Assembly (NCBI GenBank): GCA_026709065.1
Contig: JAPOTS010000136.1
Coordinates: forward strand, 1-64,000
Reading direction: 5' to 3'
Length of the DNA stretch: 64,000 nt
DNA from: Bacteroidota bacterium
GTDB taxonomy: Bacteria; Bacteroidota; Rhodothermia; Rhodothermales; Bin80
This document shows positions 18,751 to 28,793 of the stretch, piece after piece; position 1 is the first letter of the stretch; the number at the start of each line of letters is the position of its first letter. The translations under genes and the position numbers were made by a program. Under the pieces are notes generated by a model. It made no database searches. It worked only from the letters and a program-made list of their open reading frames with translations, and was not told the origin of the DNA.

Positions 18751-20083
18751 ATAATACTCAGCGAATCATTTGTTGATTGTTGTACCATCTGTGAATTGAT
18801 TTCTGGTTATTGATAATTGGTGCAATGGCTGTATCCATAGCAATTTAATGATTTGATCTGTTAAGTTAGTTCTCATTGGATTTTCTTGATATAGATAATT
18901 AGAACAGTAACAACTCATATTGCAAGAGCATATGATCGTGTTTCAAAATACGATCCGATGTAATGAGGGGAATAGTTATATGAGTATGATACCCAAAATT
19001 CAGCTTCGTGACGTTGAATCACTTGTGATATGGAAGAACTATTCTGGCGTAGAATGGACTGTTCCATTTCGGGATAGGGGCTTGTATCAATGTTGTTGAA
19101 ACATCTTAGAGTCAGGGAGCACACATCGTATCGTGCGTACATACAGTTATATCCTGAGATACATCATCGCTTCTCCTGTGGAATTTCGAATTATTTCTGG
19201 AATCATTACTAATTACGGCCCCACCACCGTCAACCTCTCTATAGGTGCCCTCTTGTGGCGGATCAAAATGGTTCTGAGGACTTATCTCACAAAGCTGATC
19301 CTTAACTCTGAAATGCGACTTTCTAATGATATTCGAGGTTTAGTGAACGGGTCGCACATTTTGAGGGACTGCCCTTAGAATCAATAAGAGGTCGGGAGAC
19401 GACTGAGGTGCCTGCGGGGCGGCATCCCCAGCCTGAGTGTGGCCAACCTAGCACAATTGAGACATGCAGAAGATGCTTGTCATGCCTCATAGATTGCAGA
19501 GCAGCAAGACAATTAGGGGGCTTCAGTTTTTGAGTGGGTGAAGCATAAAAAATGACCGTAAAGAATAAGAATAATGACAAGATTGGGAAGTGATTTCAGA
19601 GAATTTAATGATGTCTTTGATTCACCAATATAGCCCGATAAATGCAAATATGTCAGGTGTTGACCGACAAAATTCGTGCTGGAATTCTGAACTCAATTAT
19701 CGTTTTAATACCATTTAATTCTATTTTTTAGAAGTATGGACTTATATTTTAAGAATCTTCAAAAACAGTCTAACCATACTAATAATGGAAGAAGCTAAAT
19801 TGTATTCGCAGAGTCATAGATAGGTAATCTTATGCATTGACATACGAAGAATACTTGAACAATAAGGCGAATTTTGTGGAGCTATATCTCAAACTGTAAC
19901 TCACAAGAATCTCCTGATCTTATGCCTATTATTTTGATGCAAATACTCTAATTTGAGCTATATTCTCACACAAATCGTATTATTGATCTTAATTTAAACT
20001 CAATACAGTTTGGTCTATAATTCCTATATTATTACTGGGTTCGCGACAATTGTCGTGGAGCACTTGAGTCGCAATGAATTGCT
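18751..20083. other. Gene-poor stretch of 1.3 kb with a Cys-rich open fragment
   Basis: No intact gene is supported. The segment at about 19337-19531 is locally GC-rich and one plus frame reads RFSERVAHFEGLPLES... then PECGQPSTIETCRRCLSC and IDCRAARQLGG, with no start codon and stops on both sides. This looks like a remnant of a Cys-rich coding region that I cannot assign. The rest is AT-rich with only short chance frames. Confidence 0.4.
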
Positions 20084-20558
20084 ATGAATGAAGAGTTATT
20101 GAAGATTGAGAATTATCTCGAATTTCTACGTGCACGCCGAAAACTTTTGGCAGATGTAGCCAATAAGTTTTTGAATCAGCTTAATCCAGATCACCCCAGA
20201 GTACTTGAGAAGATACCCTCCAAATCAGATGAATCAAGTTGGTCCGATAAAGTTCTTACTTCAGTGAACCGTTGGATGAAGAGAGTCAATTACAGGAAGT
20301 TCAGGAATGGACCAAATCACAGCAACCTCCTCCGAGCAAATTTGGCTTTGATCTTGCACTCTCCTCTGATGATAGGGTAACGATTATTGACTTAGCATGG
20401 GGCCGAATGGAATACGAATTAGACTTGATCGTCCAGTCGCTTTACTGCTCAACGAATGGGCTGAAACCTATCTAACCGTAACCCAAGCAGGCTATAAGTG
20501 TTTAATTGATGTTGACACCCTAAAAAAATACTACAAACTAAAATCACAGAGGGACTAG
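20084..20558 (+). pseudogene. Unidentified gene broken by two frameshifts
   Basis: Three successive plus frames join into one plausible protein of about 155 aa. Frame one runs from ATG 20084 (MNEELLKIENYLEFLRARRK ... SWSDKVLTSVNRW) to about 20275. Frame two continues LDEESQLQEVQEWTKSQQPP and KFGFDLALSSDDRVTIIDLAW to about 20400. Frame three continues PNGIRIRLDRPVALLLNEWA and VTQAGYKCLIDVDTLKKYY to a TAG at 20556-20558. The protein-like composition is maintained in the chosen frame on each side of each junction, which argues for recent frameshifts or assembly indels rather than chance. I do not recognise the family. It lies 245 bp before the SNF2 helicase gene in the same direction. Confidence 0.55.
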
Positions 20559-20802
20559 TATTGATTATTTTGCATGTCACAGTTGTACTAAAGGTTATAG
20601 ATCAACGTAGTCACTCTCCGCTCGTTAAAATGATTAGTCAAATGTTAATTGGTCAGGAGTATTCCTTGAGGGTTGTACCAGTTTCCAAGTGTTCTGGGAG
20701 TCAACCACCAAAGTATGATTTCTTGAATGAGATGCAAGTTTTAAGACACAAGAAATGTACATCACAACCAATGGGTCAATATAGTATCGTTAATTCATAA
20801 AA

Positions 20803-23800
20803 ATGGTCATTCTTCATTTAGGTGTTTGGGAAGATCGGTTCTTGCTGTGGGGCGAAGTACCAAAGGAAAAAATAGGCAAATCTAAAAAAATTCTACCCTA
20901 TGCCGCTCCTCCTAAACAGCTGATAAGTATAGCTGCTGACATAGGTCTTCGGCTCCAAGCGACTAGATCAGTGCGTCAGCATTTATGGCTTCCAACACAG
21001 GGGGATATTCCATTGCCATCAAGTCCAATGATCGCAGATGTCCCGCCAGACGATTCAAAACCCATTCTGACACCATGGCCTATCCCTACACTTCCCCTTT
21101 CCGCTGAAAATACGATTGATTTACTTGGATCCTGCTATGGACGAAAAATACTTGCTCCCGGCATTCTTATTGGTTCTGATCTACACTTCTTGACCAATGT
21201 ATTGCGATTTGCAGGAGCATTGACTGCTCGACAACAGTTTTTGCCAAATTTGTATGAGGGAGCGGGCAAGTTTCTAGCCGTCTGGGAACCCGTTATCTTA
21301 GGGAAGGACACACAAGTCATTTCGATCCTATCCAATGCTATGCCCCATGCATGCAGAGCATTCACAAAAGACGATAAAGCTGCCCCAGATAAGGATCCAA
21401 ACTTAGTTATCTATAGACTTTTGAAGGTTTTTGTAGACTATTTAGTCAGGCTATCTTGGACGGAAAAACAACTCTCCAAAGCATCCAAGACACCTAAGAA
21501 ATCGTTTGATAGCCTTCACGATCAGTGGACTCATGCATTATGCAGTTGGAATTCCACCATGTCGGGTGATCCAGATGAGTTGGCGTATCTAGCTCAGCAA
21601 ATCAAATCGTGGCAACGGCCGCTGTCGGTAACAGCCAAAACACCATTTCGGTTGTGCTTTCGCCTTGAAGAACCAGAGGAGGATTCCAATGAACAATGGT
21701 TTGTCCGTTATCTCCTGAATCCAACAGATGATCCAAGTCTGTACATTGAAGTGGCGGATGCATGGGTTCCAGAGCAGCAGACAAAATCCATTTTTTCAAA
21801 ATATCAGACCAATATTCAGGAATACCTCCTCTTATCATTGGGACATGTTTCTACGGTTCATCCTATTTTCGCTGAAAGCCTGAAGACCAATTGCCCGGGT
21901 GGAGCTGATTTAGACACCGAAGGAGCCTATACGTTCTTAAATGAAACAGCATGGCTCTTGCAACAGGCTGGGTATCATGTTCAACTTCCATCATGGTGGA
22001 CGGCAAGCGGTGCAAGAAGACAACTTTCGGTGAAGGCCTCGGTATCCTCCCCTAAAATGCAGAGTCAGAGTGGCATCTCGTTGGATACGATTGTAGACTT
22101 TGACTGGCAACTATCTATCGGAGATGAGCAGATCTCTATGGAAGAGATTGAAGCACTCACTCAGCTCAAGATCCCACTTGTACAAATTCGCGGTCAATGG
22201 ATGCAGTTTGATGCTGATGCCATTCAGGAAGCCATTCGGTTTTGGAAGAAAATGCAAGGCCAAGACATGACCGCAAGAGATGCTGTGCAGATGGCCATTG
22301 GTTCAGCCAAAACGCCCGACCAGCTTCCATTGGATGGGATTGAGGCTTCGGGGTGGGTTGGAGATCTTCTCTACTCCTTAGAAAACAATTCAGAAATTGA
22401 AGAAATTCCCATTTCTGATCTATTTAATGGAACGCTGCGCCCCTATCAATCTCGCGGTTACTCATGGTTAGCCTTTATGCAGCAATGGGGGTTTGGTGTC
22501 TGTCTTGCAGATGATATGGGATTGGGGAAAACTCCGCAGACGCTTGCGATGATTCAACGCACCAAAGAGTCCAATCCAAAGCAACCAATCTTGGTCGTAA
22601 GTCCTACATCTGTGATTGGTAACTGGCAAAATGAATCTGCACATTTCACACCCAGTTTATCCGTTCTTGTACATCATGGAATGCGCCGAATAAAGGATCC
22701 AGAAGTCTTCAAAGAAGAAGCTAAAAAGACAGATGTGGTTTTGACTGGCTTCCCGCTCCTACATCGGGATTTTGAGGTCTTGAATCAGATCAAATGGAGT
22801 GCGATCGTTTTGGATGAAGCTCAAAATATCAAGAACCCTGGAACAAAGCAGGCCAAGGCAGCTCGGGCACTTGAAGCCAATTATCGAATTGCCCTTACAG
22901 GAACTCCTGTAGAAAATAATGTAGGAGAGCTATGGTCCATCATGGAATTTCTCAATCCAGGGATGCTTGATTCGCAGGCCGAGTTCAAACGTCAGTTTTT
23001 TGTTCCCATCCAGGTTGATCGTGATCAACGAACAACGCAGCTGCTGAAACAGATTACAGGACCGTTCATCCTTCGTAGACTCAAAACCGACAAAAACATC
23101 ATTGATGATCTACCTGAAAAACAAGAGACAAATGTCTTTACAAAGCTGACGAAAGAACAGGGATCTCTGTATCGCGCCGTTGTCAAAGAAATCTCGGAAG
23201 GACTTAAAGATGCTGAGAATATTCAGCGCAAAGGGTTGATCCTTGCCACACTTATGAAACTCAAACAGATCTGTAATCACCCAGCTCAGTTTCTCCATGA
23301 TGCCTCAGAAATTGCTGGTCGATCGGGTAAGTTAACCCGCCTCCTTGAAATGCTTGAAGAGGTGTACGAGATTGGCGATCGTGCACTCATTTTTACTCAA
23401 TTTACAGAAATGGGTGAGATGCTTCGCAAACACCTTCAGGAAACCTTCGGACGAGAAGTTCTCTTTCTACATGGTGGAGTTCCCAAGAAAAAACGTGATC
23501 AAATGATTGAACGTTTTCAGCATGAGGACATGGGTCCGCAAATTTTTCTATTATCTTTAAAGGCAGCAGGTACTGGGTTAAACCTCACCCGTGCTAATCA
23601 TGTTTTTCATTATGATCGTTGGTGGAATCCTGCCGTTGAGAATCAGGCTACAGATCGTGCTTTTCGAATTGGACAAACAAAGCATGTACAGGTGTACAAG
23701 TTCGTTTGTAGTGGAACAATTGAAGAACACATCCACCAAATGATTGAGAAAAAACGAGAAGTTGCTGACAGTGTCGTATCAGCTGGAGAACAGTGGATTA

Positions 23801-23862
23801 CGGAACTATCTACGCGTGATCTTAAAAATGCTCTTCGCCTGCAAAGGGAAGCTGTTGAATAA
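20803..23862 (+). CDS. SNF2-family DEAD/DEAH-box helicase
   Basis: Large ATP-dependent DNA translocase of 1019 aa. The first 500 residues are the N-terminal region of the bacterial SNF2 helicase-associated kind. The motor starts near residue 546 (LRPYQSRGYSWLAFM), with motif I DDMGLGKTPQTLA at about 570, motif II LDEAQ (DEAQ box) with NIKNP after it, motif III ALTGTPVENN, and the second RecA fold carrying HGGVPKKKRDQMIERFQ and AAGTGLNL ... RWWNPAVENQATDRAFRIGQ. All motor motifs look intact. It is followed after 26 bp by a SWIM zinc-finger gene, a pairing widespread in bacteria whose role is poorly known (chromatin-like remodelling, repair or defence have been proposed). A broken gene precedes it. 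Confidence 0.92.
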   Translation: MVILHLGVWEDRFLLWGEVPKEKIGKSKKILPYAAPPKQLISIAADIGLRLQATRSVRQHLWLPTQGDIPLPSSPMIADVPPDDSKPILTPWPIPTLPLSAENTIDLLGSCYGRKILAPGILIGSDLHFLTNVLRFAGALTARQQFLPNLYEGAGKFLAVWEPVILGKDTQVISILSNAMPHACRAFTKDDKAAPDKDPNLVIYRLLKVFVDYLVRLSWTEKQLSKASKTPKKSFDSLHDQWTHALCSWNSTMSGDPDELAYLAQQIKSWQRPLSVTAKTPFRLCFRLEEPEEDSNEQWFVRYLLNPTDDPSLYIEVADAWVPEQQTKSIFSKYQTNIQEYLLLSLGHVSTVHPIFAESLKTNCPGGADLDTEGAYTFLNETAWLLQQAGYHVQLPSWWTASGARRQLSVKASVSSPKMQSQSGISLDTIVDFDWQLSIGDEQISMEEIEALTQLKIPLVQIRGQWMQFDADAIQEAIRFWKKMQGQDMTARDAVQMAIGSAKTPDQLPLDGIEASGWVGDLLYSLENNSEIEEIPISDLFNGTLRPYQSRGYSWLAFMQQWGFGVCLADDMGLGKTPQTLAMIQRTKESNPKQPILVVSPTSVIGNWQNESAHFTPSLSVLVHHGMRRIKDPEVFKEEAKKTDVVLTGFPLLHRDFEVLNQIKWSAIVLDEAQNIKNPGTKQAKAARALEANYRIALTGTPVENNVGELWSIMEFLNPGMLDSQAEFKRQFFVPIQVDRDQRTTQLLKQITGPFILRRLKTDKNIIDDLPEKQETNVFTKLTKEQGSLYRAVVKEISEGLKDAENIQRKGLILATLMKLKQICNHPAQFLHDASEIAGRSGKLTRLLEMLEEVYEIGDRALIFTQFTEMGEMLRKHLQETFGREVLFLHGGVPKKKRDQMIERFQHEDMGPQIFLLSLKAAGTGLNLTRANHVFHYDRWWNPAVENQATDRAFRIGQTKHVQVYKFVCSGTIEEHIHQMIEKKREVADSVVSAGEQWITELSTRDLKNALRLQREAVE

Positions 23863-23888
23863 TCTAAAATTTAAGAATCGCTTGGTTC

Positions 23889-24758
23889 ATGCCGAGATAC
23901 TACGACGACTATTACTACTTTCCTCCCGCTAGACCACGCACAGTAAAGGGAGGGATTAAACCCCAGTCTATGAGGGGGAGCTTTGGCAAGACTTGGTGGG
24001 GAATCAGATGGGTTGACACATTGGAGAGTTTCAGGATTGGGGCACGCCTTGGACGTGGCAAATCTTACGCACGTAGAGGTCAGGTGTTATCGATAGAAAT
24101 TAATAAAGGAAAGGTTAACTCCAAAGTTCAGGGATCAAGTGGTGCTCCCTACTCTGTGGAAATTGAAATGAAAACCTTCAAAGCATCAGTGTGGAAGAAA
24201 CTAGCACAATCATTGATGGAACAGCCTTACTATACAGCTCGGCTCATGGCAGGAGAGATCCCAGAGGATCTTGAGGATGTATTGAAGGAGGCTGGAACTC
24301 CGCTCTTTCCTGAACGACAGAATGACCTTAAGACGGGCTGCTCATGTCCAGATTGGTCTAACCCATGCAAACATATTGCAGCGGTCTACTACTTGTTGGC
24401 TGAAGAATTTGACCGAGATCCATTTCTGTTATTTGAGCTTCGTGGAATTACTCGTGAAGAACTTTTACATGCCATTACGGGTGAATCAGTTGAGAAGCAT
24501 GAAGACACAGATCATGAACCAGAGTTACAACATGCATCCATCCCTCTGCTCCCCGATGACCGTTATTGGAAGCAGGAGGAATTACCAGAAGATCTTATTG
24601 GAACGATTCATACGCCTCCGGTCCCCGCAGCACTTGTGAAGCGGCTAGGAAAGTTTCCCTTCTGGCGTGCTCATCATTCTCTGATCGGTACAATGGAACC
24701 TGTATATCAAAAGGCATCTCCCTGCGGGCTTGAGATTTATTATGGAGAAAAATCATGA
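23889..24758 (+). CDS. SWIM zinc-finger family protein
   Basis: Protein of 289 aa with a central SWIM motif (CxCx(n)CxH): CSCPDWSNPCKHIAAVYYLL near residues 150-169. The N-terminus is rich in Tyr and Arg (MPRYYDDYYYFPPARPR) followed by GKTWWGIRWVDTLE, a stretch common to this family. SWIM domains bind DNA or proteins. The gene follows the SNF2 helicase by 26 bp in the same direction and the two are a recurrent pair, so they probably act together. The C-terminal part after 200 is less conserved. Confidence 0.9.
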   Translation: MPRYYDDYYYFPPARPRTVKGGIKPQSMRGSFGKTWWGIRWVDTLESFRIGARLGRGKSYARRGQVLSIEINKGKVNSKVQGSSGAPYSVEIEMKTFKASVWKKLAQSLMEQPYYTARLMAGEIPEDLEDVLKEAGTPLFPERQNDLKTGCSCPDWSNPCKHIAAVYYLLAEEFDRDPFLLFELRGITREELLHAITGESVEKHEDTDHEPELQHASIPLLPDDRYWKQEELPEDLIGTIHTPPVPAALVKRLGKFPFWRAHHSLIGTMEPVYQKASPCGLEIYYGEKS

Positions 24759-25323
24759 GGTTTGTTCGGATTCAATCGCCATCAATATCAACAGAAGGGT
24801 AGGGAACAGGCGGCTCAGATCAAGAGAGATAGGATTGGATCCCCGCTCCTGCTACCCATGCATACGATACACTCTGCTACAAATTTAAAGTTTAACGTAT
24901 GAATGAATTCCGAATGAAAAGGGGTACGGATCGTAATCTATCTTTCTCATGTTTTATCTGGCCAAGAATCGCATTACACACAAACCTATATGATCCGCAT
25001 TACTAGATGGGAGAAGAGCTTTGTACAGTGTATCCGCAACAGACAGTATTCTATTCAACGATAGGAACAGTTTTGGTCAGTTTTATTAGAAGCCGTCAGA
25101 GCAGGCATTGGATCAAGGTTAAGTTGATGTGATTGTAGGCATTGGGTAGATTTGCAATTGATCCTAGTGAGAATGTAGAACTAACTGTTCATACAAGAAA
25201 TGTTTATCTTTTGAGTACTCCAGTATATATTTCCCAAATGTTACTTTAAAGTATATCTCTTCCTAACAACTTTATTCTAAAAGTTTTAAATACATAAATT
25301 CGGACTTACACTCATTATCATCA
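24759..25323. other. Intergenic, 565 bp, with a possible decayed coding fragment
   Basis: No intact gene. Near 25149-25248 one plus frame reads GRFAIDPSENVELTVHTRNV followed by a hydrophobic end and a TAA, which resembles the tail of a real protein without an upstream reading frame or start. This is weak evidence of decay. No RNA motif or riboswitch was recognised upstream of bioY. Confidence 0.3.
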
Positions 25324-25893
25324 ATGATCACACACTCTTCAAGTACATCAAGAATTGATGCATTATCATCGGATCAAGCGTCACTGCTGATTCAAATTCT
25401 CGCCATCGGATTGTTTGCAATTGCTACAGCAATTGGAGCCCAGGTTCGGATCTATCTTTGGGAAGTTCCAATTACCTTACAGACGCTATTTGTGTATGGA
25501 AGTGGGTTAGTGCTTGGTGCTCGCAATGGTAGTTTATCTATGGTACTTTACTTATGTCTTGGACTGTTTTTTCCAGTGTATGCTGGTAGCGGCCATGGCT
25601 TAACATATTTAATGTCTGCTACAAGTGCAGGCTATCTATTCGGTATGCCCCTCTCGGCATTTGTGATTGGAATCATTTCTCGACATACGTCTGGATTTTT
25701 TAAAGGAGCGTTTGCAGTATGTGTTGGCTCACTCGTCTTATTTACTTGTGGAGTCATCTGGATGCATTTTGTGGCGATGCACACAAATTGGTGGTATTCA
25801 ATTGAAGTGGGTTGGCTCCGATTTATTGGATTTGACATCGCAAAAATTTTGGTTGTATCGCTATTATATGGTGGTTTGCGTCGCTGGATTTGA
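25324..25893 (+). CDS. bioY: Biotin transporter BioY (ECF S component)
   Basis: Membrane protein of 189 aa with six hydrophobic segments. Family motifs are WEVPITLQTLFVYGSGLVLG near the N-terminus and LYLCLGLFFPVYAGSGHGLTY in the middle, matching BioY, the substrate-binding subunit of the biotin ECF transporter. No ATPase/EcfT (bioMN) genes are adjacent, so it acts either alone or with a shared module encoded elsewhere, as known for many BioY proteins. It precedes a TPR protein gene by 20 bp. Confidence 0.92.
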   Translation: MITHSSSTSRIDALSSDQASLLIQILAIGLFAIATAIGAQVRIYLWEVPITLQTLFVYGSGLVLGARNGSLSMVLYLCLGLFFPVYAGSGHGLTYLMSATSAGYLFGMPLSAFVIGIISRHTSGFFKGAFAVCVGSLVLFTCGVIWMHFVAMHTNWWYSIEVGWLRFIGFDIAKILVVSLLYGGLRRWI

Positions 25894-25913
25894 CGTAACA
25901 AACAATCATCTGA

Positions 25914-27074
25914 ATGAGGTTTGTTCTATCATTAAGTCTTTTACTGATATCTACCGATGTCGTAGCTCAACGTAGTATTTTAGATCTTCCAGAGGTTCAG
26001 AAACCAGCTAAGGCTGGGTTGGAAGCTTTGTATGATTTTCGGTTTGCCGAGGCAGACTCCTTATTTGGGACAATTACAAAGAGACACCCCGATCATCCAA
26101 TAGGTCCATTTTTAGAGGCCTTAACGTTGTGGTGGACAATTCTACTCAACTTAAATGATACGAGCTACGATCAAACGTTTTATGCTGCAATGGATGAGGT
26201 CATTGATCGAAGTGATTTTCGACTTAAGAGAAATGACAATGATTTTGACGCAATTTTCTTCAAAGGTATCTCTTTGGGTTTTAGGGGGCGGTTGAGATCA
26301 AATCGCCGTGACTGGATTCGGGCAGCCGCAGATGGAAAGCGTGCTATGGATTACGTATTAGCAGTTGCTGATGTAGATTCACTTAATCATGATTATAAGT
26401 TAGGGCGTGGGCTTTATAGATATTATGCTGCATTGATTCCTAGTCGGTATCCATTCTTGCGCCCCATCACAACATTTTTACCTCCTGGCAATCGCCACCT
26501 TGGACTCAATGACCTATATCAAACAGCTAGAAACGGAAATTACTTGCAGACTGAAGCCATGTATTTTCTTGTTCAGATTAATTATCTATATGAGAAAAAT
26601 TTTCAAGACTGTGTTGAGCAAATATCATGGCTTCGCAATCGCTATCCACGAAATTCATTTTTCCATACTTTGGAGGGGCGAATCTATGCAAGTTGGCATC
26701 AATGGCGTGCATCAGATGAGGTTTTTGAAGATGTTTTGGAGCGCTATAAAGCCTTAGAGACAGGATATTCACCACTGATGGCTGAGCAAGCCTTGTATTT
26801 TTTGGCCCGATCACATATCATTAAAGGTCAAGCAAAGGATGCATTAACACATCTTTTATCTCTTGAAGCCCTTACGGCAAGGTTAGATACCGACAGTTAT
26901 TTTAAGGTAGCAGGGCGGCTGAATCAGGGAATTGCCCATGATCTACTCGGACAGCGTCAACAAGCTATTGCACGCTATAAAGAAGTTCTGAAGATGCAAC
27001 GCTGGGGATCAAGCCACACTAATGCTCGAAAATTTCTTACGACTCCTTACGGGTCTGTTGATGACAACGGTTAA
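25914..27074 (+). CDS. Secreted TPR-containing protein, function unknown
   Basis: Protein of 386 aa with a signal peptide (MRFVLSLSLLLISTDVVAQ). The mature part is helical with tetratricopeptide-like repeats: GLEALYDFRFAEADSLFGTI near the start and QALYFLARSHIIKGQAKDAL and HDLLGQRQQAIARYKEVL near the end. It resembles periplasmic or outer-membrane-associated TPR proteins of Bacteroidota. It follows bioY by 20 bp, possibly on one transcript, but a functional link is not evident. Its stop overlaps the convergent DinB gene. Confidence 0.75.
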   Translation: MRFVLSLSLLLISTDVVAQRSILDLPEVQKPAKAGLEALYDFRFAEADSLFGTITKRHPDHPIGPFLEALTLWWTILLNLNDTSYDQTFYAAMDEVIDRSDFRLKRNDNDFDAIFFKGISLGFRGRLRSNRRDWIRAAADGKRAMDYVLAVADVDSLNHDYKLGRGLYRYYAALIPSRYPFLRPITTFLPPGNRHLGLNDLYQTARNGNYLQTEAMYFLVQINYLYEKNFQDCVEQISWLRNRYPRNSFFHTLEGRIYASWHQWRASDEVFEDVLERYKALETGYSPLMAEQALYFLARSHIIKGQAKDALTHLLSLEALTARLDTDSYFKVAGRLNQGIAHDLLGQRQQAIARYKEVLKMQRWGSSHTNARKFLTTPYGSVDDNG

Positions 27075-27568
27075 CTCTCATCAGCAGATGGTCCATAACT
27101 TGGTGGTAATGGAATTGAATTCATCCTCAGATAAATTGACAGTTGGGCTCTGTGATGTATTAAGTGGCTGATTCCAAAACGGCGTAGCACAACATATTTC
27201 GGCTCTGTAAAAAATACTTGATTACCATACCGTAATGTCCAAGACTCAGCCAACGTTTCAAGAGTCGTACTTCTGAGAACCGCCCGAAGGGTTTCTTCTT
27301 TCTGATCAAATGCAGTCATCAAGGCAACCTGTGATCTGGCTTCAGTTTTTGGCCAAGACTCAGACATATCAATCCCATCGTCTATCAACGTTGTGACTTG
27401 CCACCATAAAAGATCCACAATATGGGATGCTAATTCTCCCATTGTCCAAGATTTTTCATGAGGTTTCCAGTCAAAGCAGTCATCTGGAATTCTGGATAAC
27501 ATATTTCGTGTAACATTTAATTCGTGGTCTATGTCACCGAAAGCAAGATCAAGAGGGTTTATATTCAT
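27071..27568 (-). CDS. DinB family protein (putative metal-dependent hydrolase fold)
   Basis: About 165-aa DinB/YfiT-like four-helix protein. Conserved stretches are PDDCFDWKPHEKSWTMGELA with a histidine in ASHIVDLLWW and a C-terminal ISHLIHHRAQLSIYLR that supplies further metal-binding His residues. Many members are thiol- (for example bacillithiol-) dependent transferases, but the substrate is unknown. The frame is open to 27628. The ATG at 27568 (MNINPLDLAF) is chosen as it fits the family length. The gene converges on the TPR gene with a 4-bp overlap of the two stop regions. Confidence 0.82.
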   Translation of the reverse strand: MNINPLDLAFGDIDHELNVTRNMLSRIPDDCFDWKPHEKSWTMGELASHIVDLLWWQVTTLIDDGIDMSESWPKTEARSQVALMTAFDQKEETLRAVLRSTTLETLAESWTLRYGNQVFFTEPKYVVLRRFGISHLIHHRAQLSIYLRMNSIPLPPSYGPSADES

Positions 27569-27908
27569 AGTGATAAGCAAATTGTGATATGAATCAAACT
27601 TAACTTGTTTCTTTCCATTTAGATTCATTGCAACTCAAAATGCGAGCATTTTGAATAGCGACATCTTTCAGATTAGAGTCTACCGTGAAATTTAACAGGA
27701 TCACAAAGCAGGGTGTCAGTGCATATAAAATGAGGACTCTATCGTCCAATCCATCTGAAAATGATTCATTTTAGGAGGTTGTGGGTAGAAGCCTTGATTT
27801 AACCCATCAAGAAATTATTTCGTTACCTGATCCTATGAAAACATCATGGTGATTCTTTTGCAACAAGCATATGAATCATTTCTTAGACTATAAATCAATC
27901 AACATACA
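27569..27908. other. Intergenic, about 340 bp; divergent control region of dinB-like and menB
   Basis: AT-rich region between two divergent genes. Promoters for both must lie here. No clear -35/-10 pair or riboswitch was seen. Confidence 0.4.
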
Positions 27909-28793
27909 ATGAGCAAGAAGCAACATCATTTTACCTATAGGCCAACGGTTTCAGGCCCAATTGAGTGGAAAAAAATTGGTGAGTATAAAGATATCATCTA
28001 TGAAAAAGGGATTGTAGACACTGATACCGAAGGGATTGCTAAAGTCACTATTAACCGCCCAGAAGTTCGCAATGCTTTTCGTCCGTTGACCGTTTCAGAA
28101 ATGCAGGATGCTTTTGACAAGGCAAGAGATGATTCATCGGTTGGAGTCATCATATTAACCGGGGCAGGCCCTGACGCTTTTTGTTCTGGGGGTGATCAGC
28201 GAATTCGGGGAGATCATGGATACACTGAGGAAGGGTCTGGAACTCAGCGCCTGAACGTATTAGATTTTCAGAGACAGATTCGAACCTGCCCCAAGCCTGT
28301 GATTGCAATGGTTGCAGGTTGGGCAGTAGGGGGTGGGCATGTATTGCATGTCATATGTGATCTGACCATTGCAGCAGATAATGCAAAGTTTATGCAGACT
28401 GGCCCCAAGGTCGGCTCGTTTGATGGCGGATATGGAGCAAGTTATCTTGCTCGCCATGTCGGACAGAAAAAAGCACGTGAGATTTGGTTTCTTTGTAGAC
28501 CCTATGATGCCTCTGAGGCCTTAGACATGGGGTTGGTCAATACTGTCGTTAAACTAGATGATCTTGAGCGTACGACGGTCCAATGGTGTAGAGAGATTCT
28601 AATGAATTCAAATATTGCAATACGTATGCTTAAAGCTGGATTCAATGCAGATTGTGATGGACAGGCAGGCTTACAAGAGCTTGCTGGCCATGCGACAATG
28701 TTGTTTTATATGACAGAAGAGGGGCAGGAAGGTAAAAACGCATATTTAAGTAAACGCCCGCCAAACTTTGATAGGGACGGCTACAAACCATGA
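27909..28793 (+). CDS. menB: 1,4-dihydroxy-2-naphthoyl-CoA synthase
   Basis: Crotonase-fold enzyme that closes the naphthoquinone ring from o-succinylbenzoyl-CoA in menaquinone synthesis. The length of 294 aa is normal. Signature stretches: [14 protein letters not shown]-like [15 protein letters not shown], oxyanion-hole region [28 protein letters not shown], and the MenB-typical [18 protein letters not shown]. The 3' end overlaps menA by 4 bp (ATGA), so the two are translationally coupled. The other men genes are not in the window. Confidence 0.96.
   Translation: MSKKQHHFTYRPTVSGPIEWKKIGEYKDIIYEKGIVDTDTEGIAKVTINRPEVRNAFRPLTVSEMQDAFDKARDDSSVGVIILTGAGPDAFCSGGDQRIRGDHGYTEEGSGTQRLNVLDFQRQIRTCPKPVIAMVAGWAVGGGHVLHVICDLTIAADNAKFMQTGPKVGSFDGGYGASYLARHVGQKKAREIWFLCRPYDASEALDMGLVNTVVKLDDLERTTVQWCREILMNSNIAIRMLKAGFNADCDGQAGLQELAGHATMLFYMTEEGQEGKNAYLSKRPPNFDRDGYKP

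Noticed and set aside
18915-19142. 75-aa minus frame in the gene-poor region
   Set aside because: No motif or start context; probably chance.
20561-20800. 79-aa plus frame between the broken gene and the SNF2 helicase
   Set aside because: No recognisable motif, odd composition and no continuation of the upstream homology. Not counted as a gene.
27629-27908. Riboswitch or leader before menB
   Set aside because: No conserved riboswitch core or stable nested hairpins could be made out.
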